Below, one piece after another: positions 1 through 6,591 of a stretch of DNA of 13,503 nucleotides; positions within the stretch are counted from its first letter, which is position 1; each line of letters begins with the position of its first letter. The translations under genes and the position numbers were made by a program. The notes beneath the pieces were generated by a model. That model was not told where the DNA came from. It ran no database searches and saw only the letters and a program-made list of their open reading frames with translations. Source of the stretch: Clostridia bacterium (lineage in GTDB: Bacteria > Bacillota > Peptococcia > DRI-13 > DTU073); the NCBI GenBank assembly GCA_028709105.1, contig JAQVYD010000023.1:1-13503 (forward strand), read 5' to 3'.

Positions 1-283
1 TAGCATAGGGCGTTCTTTTTAAAACACTTGCTAAATCTTTAAAATTAGCATGAAAAACCAGATAGTTATCTTCACCTAGAGGTTGTAAAACCTGCTTTGC
101 CGCTTCAAGCGCCTCCAAATCTTGATCTAAGGCAATTAATTTCCCTCCAGGCAAGATTTTTTCCAAAATCGCCTTACTATGTCCCCCTCCTCCTAAAGTA
201 CAATCAAGCATCACCATACCTGGCAGAGGCTGAAGAGATGCCAATACTTCCCGGAGAAGAACAGGTTTATGTTGAAAAATCAT
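1..283 (-). CDS. rsmH: 16S rRNA (cytosine-1402-N4)-methyltransferase RsmH (MraW), N-terminal part
   Basis: This is the first 94 codons of RsmH; the gene runs off the left edge of the window. RsmH is the S-adenosylmethionine-dependent enzyme that methylates N4 of C1402 in the decoding centre of 16S rRNA. The protein begins MIFQHKPVLLREVL, the usual family opening. The SAM-binding motif follows at residues 27-36 (LDCTLGGGGHS, with Asp27 and the glycine run), and the second acidic motif is ALDQD near residue 50. The ATG at 283 has a GAGGTG ribosome site about 7 bases upstream. It starts 11 bases after the mraZ stop, the conserved mraZ-rsmH order that opens dcw clusters, so the two are almost certainly co-transcribed. 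Identification is firm; only the missing C-terminus is unseen. Confidence 0.95.
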   Translation of the reverse strand, partial: MIFQHKPVLLREVLASLQPLPGMVMLDCTLGGGGHSKAILEKILPGGKLIALDQDLEALEAAKQVLQPLGEDNYLVFHANFKDLASVLKRTPYA

Positions 284-294
284 CTTTAATCACC

Positions 295-732
295 TCAAAA
301 CCCTAAATCAAACTCCACCATCTTCTCCGCCAATTCTTCATAGCTCTCCTCAGTTTTCTGACTATATACTTCCCAATTTTCTTTACTCCAAATTTCTATC
401 CGTGTACCTACCCCAATCAGGACAAGCTCTTTATTAAGACCGGCATATTCCCGCAAATGACTGGTGAGAAGAATTCTACCTTGTTTATCTACTTCATATT
501 CCACGGCTCCCCCGAAAAGGAAACGAGCAAAAGCCCTCGCATGGCTATTCGTAAAAGGAAGCCGCTTTAATTTTTCTTCTAAAACAGCCCATTCTTCCTT
601 GGTATAAACGAAGAGACAACCATCTAAACCCTTCGTAACCATAAGCCGATCGCCTAAAGTCCCCCGAAACTTGGCCGGCATACAAAACCGTCCTTTTTCG
701 TCAAGCGTATGTTGATATTCCCCGGTAAACAA
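295..732 (-). CDS. mraZ: Transcriptional regulator MraZ
   Basis: MraZ is a DNA-binding protein with two tandem SpoVT/AbrB-like domains that regulates the dcw operon. From the TTG at 732 the protein is 145 aa, close to the usual 143, and opens (M)FTGEYQHTLDEKGRFCMPAKFR as in other Firmicutes. The second AbrB-like repeat is marked by EYEVDKQGRILL near residue 80, followed by LVLIGVGTRIEIWS. The reading frame stays open back to an ATG at 798, but that start would add 22 residues absent from the family and would translate through the GTGG repeat array. TTG 732 instead has GGTGGTGAG a few bases upstream. I therefore prefer the TTG. Autoregulation through the repeats at 741-800 is expected from what is known of the family. 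Confidence 0.94.
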   Translation of the reverse strand: MFTGEYQHTLDEKGRFCMPAKFRGTLGDRLMVTKGLDGCLFVYTKEEWAVLEEKLKRLPFTNSHARAFARFLFGGAVEYEVDKQGRILLTSHLREYAGLNKELVLIGVGTRIEIWSKENWEVYSQKTEESYEELAEKMVEFDLGF

Positions 733-740
733 GGTTGTCT

Positions 741-800
741 CACCACCATTCACTCCACTATTCCCCACTATATACCTTTTCACTCCACTCGCTACCACTT
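741..800 (-). promoter_or_regulatory. MraZ operator: array of 10-bp-periodic GTGG boxes
   Basis: Read on the minus strand, this 60-bp block splits into consecutive 10-mers: AAGTGGTAGC, GAGTGGAGTG, AAAAGGTATA (degenerate), TAGTGGGGAA, TAGTGGAGTG, AATGGTGGTG. The (A/T)GTGG core therefore recurs once per helical turn. MraZ proteins are known to bind direct repeats with about 10-bp spacing just upstream of their own gene (TGGG-type in enterobacteria, GTG-containing in mollicutes). The repeat is directly visible; the MraZ-binding role is inference from position and family knowledge. Confidence 0.75.
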
Positions 801-807
801 GTATTCT

Positions 808-836
808 ACTTTAAATTTATTTTTCCTTCTTCACAA
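808..836 (-). promoter_or_regulatory. Probable promoter of mraZ
   Basis: On the minus strand TTGTGA (831-836) and TAAAGT (808-813) are separated by 17 bases, each matching the sigma-A consensus at four of six positions. The predicted start of transcription near 801 places the whole GTGG array in the immediate start region and leader of mraZ, which suits autoregulation. The match is modest. Confidence 0.4.
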
Positions 837-848
837 AAAAATATTTTA

Positions 849-908
849 TATAAAGAATCAAAAAACAGCCCTCCGTATTAACAGAGGACTGTTTTTTGAT
901 TCTTTATA
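849..908 (-). terminator. Long rho-independent terminator, probably bidirectional
   Basis: A 25-base arm (849-873) pairs with 884-908 with a single mismatch around a 10-base loop. The GC-rich tip (CAGTCCTC/GAGGGCTG on the minus strand) is followed by TTTTTT and preceded by AAAAAA, so it can terminate on either strand. The gene it would serve is the minus-strand membrane protein ending at 944; it also insulates the mraZ promoter. The stem is much longer than a minimal terminator because the flanking TATAAAGAATC segments also pair. Confidence 0.85.
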
Positions 909-943
909 TTTCTTTTTTAAGAGTGAAAAGCTGATTTTTACTC

Positions 944-1477
944 TTAATTTTTCCTTTTCCACCACCACAATAAAAACAGGACGATAACTAATCCTCCTAA
1001 TAAAAATTCAACACCGTAAAAAGAAGCAACCTGAATTAACCCTAAACTAGCGTAAGTAACCAGCACACCTGCTCCCAAAACACCAATACTTATCGCTAAA
1101 AAACTACCAAAATAAGGCAACCCAAAAAGCCAGGCTAAAATTGCTCCTGTCCAAGCACCTGTCCCAGGGAGAGGGATTAAAACAAAAAACGCCAAACCCG
1201 GTATACCATATTTTTTTATTTGTTCCCCTTTATCCCGAGTTCTCCGCAAAAAATCTTGAAAGAACCAACCAAGCCGAGGAAAACGACTTAACCCTTTCTC
1301 TAATGGCTTTAATAACAAGAAAATAGGAGCTACCGGAATAATATTTCCTACCGCCGCTAACCAGAAAGCCCGCCACGGGGACATTCCCCAAGTAATCGCC
1401 AAAGGAATCGTGGCACGTAATTCGGTAAAAGGTAACATTGATAAAGCCCAAATATACCAATCCCTGCTCGACATCAT
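944..1477 (-). CDS. Small multi-drug export family membrane protein (COG2426 type)
   Basis: A 177-aa, very hydrophobic protein resembling the 'small multi-drug export protein' family (Sm_multidrug_ex). Hydrophobic segments are visible at about residues 10-32, 36-55, 91-119, 123-147 and 154-172, so it is an inner-membrane protein with a cytosolic basic end (WWWKRKN). Family-like features are the ELRATIPLAI stretch near residues 19-28 and the LIPLPGTGAWTGA loop near 100-112. The family name is historical and the transported substrate is not established, so a transport role should be treated as tentative. Two adjacent ATGs (1477 and 1474) are possible; AGGGAG sits 3 bases from the first and 6 from the second, so the second may be the real start. 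It appears to be a single gene ended by the terminator at 849-908. Confidence 0.8.
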   Translation of the reverse strand: MMSSRDWYIWALSMLPFTELRATIPLAITWGMSPWRAFWLAAVGNIIPVAPIFLLLKPLEKGLSRFPRLGWFFQDFLRRTRDKGEQIKKYGIPGLAFFVLIPLPGTGAWTGAILAWLFGLPYFGSFLAISIGVLGAGVLVTYASLGLIQVASFYGVEFLLGGLVIVLFLLWWWKRKN

Positions 1478-1562
1478 CTACTCCCTTAATCCATCAACTT
1501 AAATCTTTCCTCTTTATATATACACGGTTTGTTTTAAAATATTAATAAATAAATTCAAAATT

Positions 1563-2510
1563 TTAACCCCTGACAATTTTCAATTGACGAATACTAGGTC
1601 CGGTAAATTTTAAAATTCCCGATGTTCCCAGAATTCTGTCACTAAGCCTATCCTCATACATCGCGCCTACTTCATTCGGCAAAAGATTAGTACTAATTAC
1701 CCACGGAAGGCGGTAATTTATTCTCTCATCAAAAAGATAAAATAATTGTTCGCGCACAAAATCTGTAGAAACCTCCGTCCCTAAATCGTCAATAATTAAC
1801 AAACTAACGTGATAAAGAGATTTAAGCCGATGCGCAGAAAACGTGGCACTTTTTTCGAAATTATATTTATACTCCCGAATCAGATCTAACATTGTTCCTA
1901 TTTTCAAATAAACCACATCTACTCCTGCTTGTAAAACATAATTGGCGATCGCGCTACAGAGATGTGTTTTCCCGGTACCAATAGGACCGCAAAGAAAGAG
2001 ATTCTCCGTTTTTTCTCCGGCACATATTTTTTCCGCAAATTCTATACATTGCTGTAAAATTAAACGATAACGTTCTTGATCTTCATACCAATCTAAAGAA
2101 AAAGTATTAATAGTTTGCTCTCTTTGCTCTGGAGCCAAACCACTAAATTCCCAACGCATCTCCCTTTCCTCTTGTAATAAACAGGCACATTTTTCTCCCA
2201 CACCTAAAAACCCACGATCACCACATTTTTCACAATCCCACCAAACCTCATCAATATTTTTCGGTAGATTATACTCTTTAAACAAGGCGGTTTTTTCAGC
2301 CTGCAGTGCTTCCCTGGCTTGATCTAGTTCTTCCCAAGTCATGCCCATTTTCCCTTTACCCATCCCTAACAGTACAGTTTCCAAAGACAGCTTGGTGATC
2401 GAACGGGAAATTTCCCCTAATCTAGGGTATTTTTTATGGAGTGCTTCCACCCTTGTTTCCCATTCTGCTAACTTTTGTTGCCTTTTTAAAGCACGTCCCG
2501 CTAAAGACAT
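1563..2510 (-). CDS. DnaI/DnaC-like replicative helicase loader (AAA+ ATPase)
   Basis: A 315-aa AAA+ ATPase of the DnaC/DnaI/IstB group that in Firmicutes loads the replicative helicase onto DNA. An N-terminal helical part is followed by a zinc-finger-like cluster C93-x2-C96-x11-C108-x-C110, matching the zinc-bearing N-terminal domain of DnaI. The Walker A motif is GPIGTGKT (175-182), and Walker B is LLIIDDLGTE with Asp241/Asp242. A sensor-like VISTN motif and the DRLSDRILG segment, where the arginine finger is expected, lie near the C-terminus. The ATG at 2510 has AGGTG about 8-10 bases upstream. It follows the DnaD-domain gene by 14 bases and has no linked transposase, so it fits DnaI better than the transposon helper IstB. 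Called by family and context, not by orthology. Confidence 0.87.
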   Translation of the reverse strand: MSLAGRALKRQQKLAEWETRVEALHKKYPRLGEISRSITKLSLETVLLGMGKGKMGMTWEELDQAREALQAEKTALFKEYNLPKNIDEVWWDCEKCGDRGFLGVGEKCACLLQEEREMRWEFSGLAPEQREQTINTFSLDWYEDQERYRLILQQCIEFAEKICAGEKTENLFLCGPIGTGKTHLCSAIANYVLQAGVDVVYLKIGTMLDLIREYKYNFEKSATFSAHRLKSLYHVSLLIIDDLGTEVSTDFVREQLFYLFDERINYRLPWVISTNLLPNEVGAMYEDRLSDRILGTSGILKFTGPSIRQLKIVRG

Positions 2511-2524
2511 CTATTTTCACCTAC

Positions 2525-3487
2525 CTATTCAATTCCCAACATTTTCTCCCAATCCCGGTTATCAGTACGACTAATCCTTTTTTTATTAGCATCCTTAGTA
2601 AACCCTTGTTTCTTTTCTTTCCCCTTTTTTCTCTGGTCATGCTGCTGTAAAGCAAGTTCTGCATCTTGAAGATTTTTTACCCCTTTTTGCTGCCAATCTT
2701 GTAAAATACCTTCAATATATTTAAAACTGGGATTATTCGTACGTACTGTTTCTTCCGCTGCCCGCATAATTACTTCGTGACTAAACTTCCAAAGTTGATG
2801 CCACTTTAAATACATTTCACGTTGCGGACGAGTTACTCCGCCATACTGACCCACACACTTTTTTACTTCACTTACCTTGTACTGAATCCAATCTAAATCA
2901 TTCATAAAAGAAACTAATTCATCTACAGTATGAACTCCATTGGTATAGACCTTTTTCGCAATTGGTTGGTATTTCTGCAAAGTATTTTGCCCTCTTTCAA
3001 AACACAATTGCAAAAAAATTAAAATAAAATCTGTCGACCAGCCATATCTAACATTAAATTCTTGCAGCAACTGTTTTTCTTTGAAAGTTACAGAAAGAGT
3101 CCCTCTTGTTTGATCAAGCCATTTAATAATTTTACTATAATCAAACTCACTCTGCCTTTTTACCGCTAACGTCCCAGAAATATCCTCAGCTTTCTGCTGT
3201 TTCTCCCAAAGATAATATAAATTATTCCATAGGGGAACAAAAGAAATTCTTTTATCTTCTCCTTCCCTTACCCATCTAGCCCAACCCTCGGCCAAACTCC
3301 ACTTAATCCAAGGGTTTTTCGCTATTTCCGCAGAGGAAAGTATTTTTTTACTATGAGCCATAGCTAGGATTAAATAACCTAAATTTTCCGGGGAAAGATT
3401 TAAACTTTGGAGATTATTCAGTAAGGCTAGGGGGACAACTACCTGCCCCTCTGTCGCTAACCATTCTAAATATTCCGATTCCCGCAA
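2525..3487 (-). CDS. DnaD-domain primosomal (DnaB/DnaD-like) replication protein
   Basis: A 320-aa protein that looks like a DnaD/DnaB primosome component, the factors that remodel DNA and help load helicase at origins in low-GC Firmicutes. The C-terminal part (about 115-283) is helical and ends with NNPSFKYIEGILQDWQQKGV (251-270), close to the conserved YxxxxLxxW-xxxGV signature of the DnaD C-terminal domain. After that come about 35 lysine-rich residues, a likely DNA-contacting tail. The N-terminal 100 residues may be a winged-helix dimerisation domain, which I infer from analogy. The start is a TTG at 3487 with AGAGGAG 8 bases upstream. It lies between the P-loop/Asp23 gene (16 bases) and the DnaI-like gene (14 bases), clearly one operon, and pairing with a DnaI-like loader supports the replication role. 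Confidence 0.82.
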   Translation of the reverse strand: MRESEYLEWLATEGQVVVPLALLNNLQSLNLSPENLGYLILAMAHSKKILSSAEIAKNPWIKWSLAEGWARWVREGEDKRISFVPLWNNLYYLWEKQQKAEDISGTLAVKRQSEFDYSKIIKWLDQTRGTLSVTFKEKQLLQEFNVRYGWSTDFILIFLQLCFERGQNTLQKYQPIAKKVYTNGVHTVDELVSFMNDLDWIQYKVSEVKKCVGQYGGVTRPQREMYLKWHQLWKFSHEVIMRAAEETVRTNNPSFKYIEGILQDWQQKGVKNLQDAELALQQHDQRKKGKEKKQGFTKDANKKRISRTDNRDWEKMLGIE

Positions 3488-3503
3488 CTAAACCACTCCT
3501 CTT

Positions 3504-4316
3504 TTAATACTCCAATGATTTGAAAAGAATATGCACACCATAGACAATTAAACCTGTTAAAGCTTCTACCTGTTGCTTCACGTTTGCTTTAACTTCCTTC
3601 GCCACATCGGGAAGAAACTGATTATAACTAGCCGTTACTTCCAACCGTACCGTCACCCCTTCTTCCTGCATATTAACAATCACCCTGTTCACTTTGGTTA
3701 TGCCGGAAATACGCACGACAAGATAACTTACAATCTGAGTTATCGCATATTCGGAAATAAGCAATTTCCCCATTAAACTAAATTTTGGTCTGATAATTGA
3801 TTTCTCTCCCATTTGTTGCCGCGGTTCATTTTTCTTTTTTAAAAAATATTTCAAAGGATCGACAAGATAACCGGGAAAATCTGCTTTTAACTCTATCGTC
3901 GGAACAGGGATAACATGCATACCATGGCTGACACGAAGTTCTCTGGCCATGTTCATTTCCCTTTCCGTAGCAATATCTTCTATTTGGATTATCTGCACAG
4001 GTTTAGGAAGCTCTAAAGCAGAAGTTATATGCTCCACCATATGTAAAGAAGTCCCTAAAACAAGTACTTTTGCCGGCTGCATTTCGGCTAAACAATTTTT
4101 AACCTCCCGAGCGTGTTCAGAGTCATGAAAGATGGCCCTCTTTACAGCAGCAAAAGTTGTCGCTTCTCGCTTCGCAGATTTACCGGCTACTTTACAACCA
4201 TCTTTAATCAACAAACCATCATCAATCACTGTATCGATACCGTTTTCATAAGCTACCGTTATCGCCCGATGACTTTTCCCTGTACCACTACGACCCACCA
4301 GAGCGTATACTTCCAT
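3504..4316 (-). CDS. P-loop NTPase-Asp23/Gls24 fusion protein
   Basis: A 270-aa two-part protein. Residues 1-160 look like a P-loop nucleotide-binding domain: Walker A is GRSGTGKS (8-15), a candidate acidic strand is DTVIDDG (28-34), and VLVLGTS is a further core strand. Residues of about 175-270 resemble the Asp23/Gls24 (alkaline shock) family, with the pattern VTVRLEVTASYNQFLPDVAKEV followed by LTGLIVYGVHILF near the end, as in the small stand-alone Asp23 proteins linked to the cell envelope. Asp23 proteins are usually about 120-180 aa and have no P-loop, so the fusion is notable. The ATG at 4316 has AAGGTGAG 6 bases upstream. It is the first gene of an operon with the DnaD-like and DnaI-like genes, which hints at a link to replication or cell-cycle control. 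No biochemical role is known to me. Confidence 0.72.
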   Translation of the reverse strand: MEVYALVGRSGTGKSHRAITVAYENGIDTVIDDGLLIKDGCKVAGKSAKREATTFAAVKRAIFHDSEHAREVKNCLAEMQPAKVLVLGTSLHMVEHITSALELPKPVQIIQIEDIATEREMNMARELRVSHGMHVIPVPTIELKADFPGYLVDPLKYFLKKKNEPRQQMGEKSIIRPKFSLMGKLLISEYAITQIVSYLVVRISGITKVNRVIVNMQEEGVTVRLEVTASYNQFLPDVAKEVKANVKQQVEALTGLIVYGVHILFKSLEY

Positions 4317-4341
4317 CCCTGTCTCACCTTCAATCTATCCC

Positions 4342-4366
4342 TGTAATAGGCAAGCAGCCTATTACA
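4342..4366. repeat. Perfect 10-bp inverted repeat (putative operator)
   Basis: TGTAATAGGC and GCCTATTACA flank a 5-base spacer (AAGCA). The element begins directly beside the -10 box at 4367-4372 and covers the expected transcription start of the P-loop/Asp23 operon, the classic place for a repressor site. There is no T-run on either side, so it is not a terminator. It does not match any regulator box I recognise. Confidence 0.6.
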
Positions 4367-4375
4367 ATTATATCA
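4367..4375 (-). promoter_or_regulatory. Extended -10 promoter of the P-loop/Asp23-DnaD-DnaI operon
   Basis: Minus strand reads TGATATAAT, a perfect extended -10 element (TGn plus TATAAT). No good -35 hexamer is seen at the right distance, which extended -10 promoters tolerate. The initiation site would lie within the inverted repeat at 4342-4366, about 45 bases before the ATG. Confidence 0.6.
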
Positions 4376-4442
4376 TATCATAATTATAGCTATGGCAAAT
4401 TATTTTTCTTACCTCCTTACACTATTAAAATCTAATTTGCGA

Positions 4443-4448
4443 TATAAT
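4443..4448 (+). promoter_or_regulatory. Probable -10 box of the M42 peptidase gene
   Basis: TATAAT stands 50 bases upstream of the ATG, divergent from the minus-strand promoter 70 bases away. The region 17 bases further upstream has no convincing -35 hexamer, so the assignment rests on the -10 and position. Confidence 0.4.
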
Positions 4449-4498
4449 AACTATAGAAAGAAGAAAAGCAAACTCACAAGGAGGTCAAAATACATATT

Positions 4499-5575
4499 AT
4501 GAAACACCTAGATTTAATTAAAACTATGACTTTGGCCCACGGGCCTTCTGGTTTCGAAGATGATGTCAAAACAATTATTAAAAAATACCTCAAAGGAAAA
4601 GCCGAATTTTCTCAGGATAACTTAGGAAGTCTCATTTGTAAAAAAGAAGGCACCAGTTCCTCCCCCAAAATCATGATTCCCGGGCATATGGATGAAATCG
4701 GTTTTATGGTTAACAGTATCACCAAAAACGGATATGTTAAATTTATCCCCCTAGGGGGATGGTGGGACCAAGTGCTTTTAGCACAAAAAGTGATTATTAA
4801 AACCAGGAAAGGCGATTTTACCGGAGTAATCGGCTCCACCCCCCCGCACCTGCTCTCCGCCAAAGATAAAAACAAAATTGTAGAAAAAAAAGAAATGTTT
4901 ATCGACGTAGGAGCAAGAGATCGGGAAGAAGCGCAAGAGGTTATGGGTATTCTACCGGGTGACCCTATTATTCCCAATAGCACCTTCCACATTCTCGGAG
5001 AAAAAATGATTATGGCTAAAGCGATTGATAACCGAGTAGGCTGTTGCCTTTTTATGAATGTTCTGGAAGCGCTTTGGGGAACGGCTCATGCAAATACAGT
5101 TTATGGCGTAGGGACAGTACAAGAAGAAGTAGGATTGCGAGGCGCTACCACCTCCGCCCATGTCGTCGCCCCTGATATCTGTTTAACGATTGATGTTACT
5201 ATCGCCACTGATATGCCAGGTTTGGAAAAAGAAGATACAGAAATCAAACTGGGCAGTGGTCCTGTCCTCACCCTCGCTGATGCCACAGTAATTGGCAACA
5301 GAAGCTTACGTAACTTTGTTCTGGATACAGCTAAAAAGAACAACATTCCTTTACAATATAATACGATGATGGGAGGAGGAACAGACGGGGGAGCTATTCA
5401 TAAATCCGGCTCCGGCGTTCCTACCATCGTCATTAGTATCCCAACTCGCTATATCCATAGTCATTACAGCATCTTCCATTATGATGATTATGAAACTACT
5501 CTGCGCCTTCTGCTCAGCCTCATCCAAGGTTTAGATGAAAAAACGGTCAACAACATCAAAGGCTGTCCCGTTTAA
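4499..5575 (+). CDS. M42 family metallo-aminopeptidase
   Basis: A 358-aa cytosolic peptidase of family M42 (the glutamyl aminopeptidase/deblocking aminopeptidase group, including proteins once annotated as endoglucanase CelM). All expected dinuclear-metal ligands and catalytic residues are visible: His63 and Asp65 (GHMDEIGF), Asp177 (AIDNRVG), the Glu209-Glu210 pair (GTVQEEVGLRGA), Asp232 (TIDVTIATD) and His320 (RYIHSHYS), plus the GGGTDGG loop near 292. It removes N-terminal residues from peptides, often as a large tetrahedral oligomer, to recycle amino acids. Length is normal. AAGGAGGT lies 13 bases before the ATG, unusually far; an in-frame ATT closer to it is an unlikely alternative. Substrate preference cannot be read from sequence. 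Confidence 0.93.
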   Translation: MKHLDLIKTMTLAHGPSGFEDDVKTIIKKYLKGKAEFSQDNLGSLICKKEGTSSSPKIMIPGHMDEIGFMVNSITKNGYVKFIPLGGWWDQVLLAQKVIIKTRKGDFTGVIGSTPPHLLSAKDKNKIVEKKEMFIDVGARDREEAQEVMGILPGDPIIPNSTFHILGEKMIMAKAIDNRVGCCLFMNVLEALWGTAHANTVYGVGTVQEEVGLRGATTSAHVVAPDICLTIDVTIATDMPGLEKEDTEIKLGSGPVLTLADATVIGNRSLRNFVLDTAKKNNIPLQYNTMMGGGTDGGAIHKSGSGVPTIVISIPTRYIHSHYSIFHYDDYETTLRLLLSLIQGLDEKTVNNIKGCPV

Positions 5576-5585
5576 CTTTCTCGGA

Positions 5586-5606
5586 ATTCGAGGTTCGAGA
5601 TTCGAA
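5586..5606. repeat. Three tandem heptamers with TTCGA core
   Basis: Consecutive 7-mers ATTCGAG, GTTCGAG and ATTCGAA directly follow the M42 stop codon. The flanking GGAATTCGA and TTCGAAATCC also form an imperfect inverted repeat. The block is not followed by a T-run, so it is not an obvious terminator. It may be the remnant of a dispersed intergenic repeat. Confidence 0.5.
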
Positions 5607-5618
5607 ATCCACAGGTAA

Positions 5619-5647
5619 TTGACAGTAAGAAGTAATTATATTAAAAT
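5619..5647 (+). promoter_or_regulatory. Sigma-A promoter of metF
   Basis: TTGACA (5619-5624), a 17-base spacer and TAAAAT (5642-5647) make a near-consensus promoter. Transcription would start near 5654, leaving a leader of only about 23 bases before the ATG. The leader is too short for a riboswitch or T-box. Confidence 0.75.
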
Positions 5648-5676
5648 GCAGATAATTTGAATATTGTAAGGAGAAG

Positions 5677-6564
5677 ATGATCTTGTCGATAAAAGATATT
5701 TTTATGAACAAAAAAAGGCCTATTCTTTCTTTTGAAATATTTCCACCCAAAAAAGATAGCCCTATTGAGACTATCTATACTACAATTGATGGGTTGAAAC
5801 ACTTAAACCCTGATTTTATTAGTGTTACTTATGGAGCCGGGGGAAGCAGTAAAGATAGAACTGTCGAAATTGCCTCACTGATTAAACATAAATATGGCAT
5901 TGAGGCTCTGGCTCACCTAACCTGTATTTCTTCAACGAAAGATGAAATTGAACACATCCTCTCTACTTTAAAAAATAATAATCTTAAAAATATTCTTGCC
6001 CTCCGAGGAGACCTACCTCAAGATAAAAATTTTAAATTTCCTACACCTCTCCACTACCACTATGCCAAAAATCTAGTCTCTCAAATTAAGCAAAAAAACT
6101 GTTTCAGTATTAGTGCTGCTTGCTACCCGGAAGGACATATTGAATGTAATAATATGGCTCAAGATATTGAATATCTTAAAGAAAAAGTCGATGCCGGAGT
6201 AGATCTTCTTATTACACAACTGTTTTTTGATAATGAGCATCTCTATGATTTTATGGACAAAATAAGAAAAGCAAGAATAAATGTTCCTGTGACCGCTGGG
6301 ATTATGCCTTTACTTAGCAAAAAACAAATAGAACGTTGTCTCTCCTTCAGTAAAGCTACTTTACCGAAAAAGTTCACCAGAATCTTAGAAAAACATGGCG
6401 ACAATGACGAAATACTACAGGAAGCCGGAATCACCTATGCTACTGATCAAATTATAGACCTTTTAGCTTGGGGTATTGAGGGCATCCATATCTATTCCAT
6501 GAACCGTCCTCAAACAGCGCAGAGAATAGTAGAAAACATCTCCGTCTTTCGTAGTTTAATTTAA
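5677..6564 (+). CDS. metF: 5,10-methylenetetrahydrofolate reductase (MetF)
   Basis: A 295-aa TIM-barrel flavoprotein that reduces methylene-tetrahydrofolate to methyl-tetrahydrofolate, supplying methyl groups for methionine and, in acetogens, the Wood-Ljungdahl pathway. Motifs match MetF in order: SFEIFPPKK with catalytic Glu20, SVTYGAGGS (49-57), AHLTCI (79-84), LALRGDLP with Asp112, the AACYPEGH motif, ITQLFFD, and a C-terminal GIEGIHIYSMNRP. AAGGAG sits only 3 bases from the ATG at 5677 but 9 bases from the in-frame TTG at 5683, so the true start may be two codons later. It stands alone with its own strong promoter; no metV or corrinoid genes adjoin. A biosynthetic role is the simplest reading. 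Confidence 0.94.
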   Translation: MILSIKDIFMNKKRPILSFEIFPPKKDSPIETIYTTIDGLKHLNPDFISVTYGAGGSSKDRTVEIASLIKHKYGIEALAHLTCISSTKDEIEHILSTLKNNNLKNILALRGDLPQDKNFKFPTPLHYHYAKNLVSQIKQKNCFSISAACYPEGHIECNNMAQDIEYLKEKVDAGVDLLITQLFFDNEHLYDFMDKIRKARINVPVTAGIMPLLSKKQIERCLSFSKATLPKKFTRILEKHGDNDEILQEAGITYATDQIIDLLAWGIEGIHIYSMNRPQTAQRIVENISVFRSLI

Positions 6565-6591
6565 AAACACTCAAATAATCACTTTTGGTCA

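Noticed and set aside
733..798. Longer mraZ from the ATG at 798
   Set aside because: It would add 22 residues absent from MraZ proteins and read through the operator-like repeats; TTG 732 has a ribosome site and gives family length.
1478..1562. Terminator between the DnaI-like gene and the membrane protein gene
   Set aside because: The 85-base gap is AT-rich without a GC stem and T-run; no structure could be supported.
1563..2510. IstB transposition helper from an IS21-type element
   Set aside because: No IstA transposase or terminal repeats nearby; the zinc cluster and DnaD-domain neighbour point to a DnaI-type loader.
4612..5346. Minus-strand open frames of 69-126 codons
   Set aside because: They are antisense to the M42 peptidase, whose motifs are complete on the plus strand.
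5576..5676. Riboswitch or T-box leader for metF
   Set aside because: A strong promoter at 5619-5647 leaves only about 23 bases of leader, and no terminator/antiterminator pair is visible.
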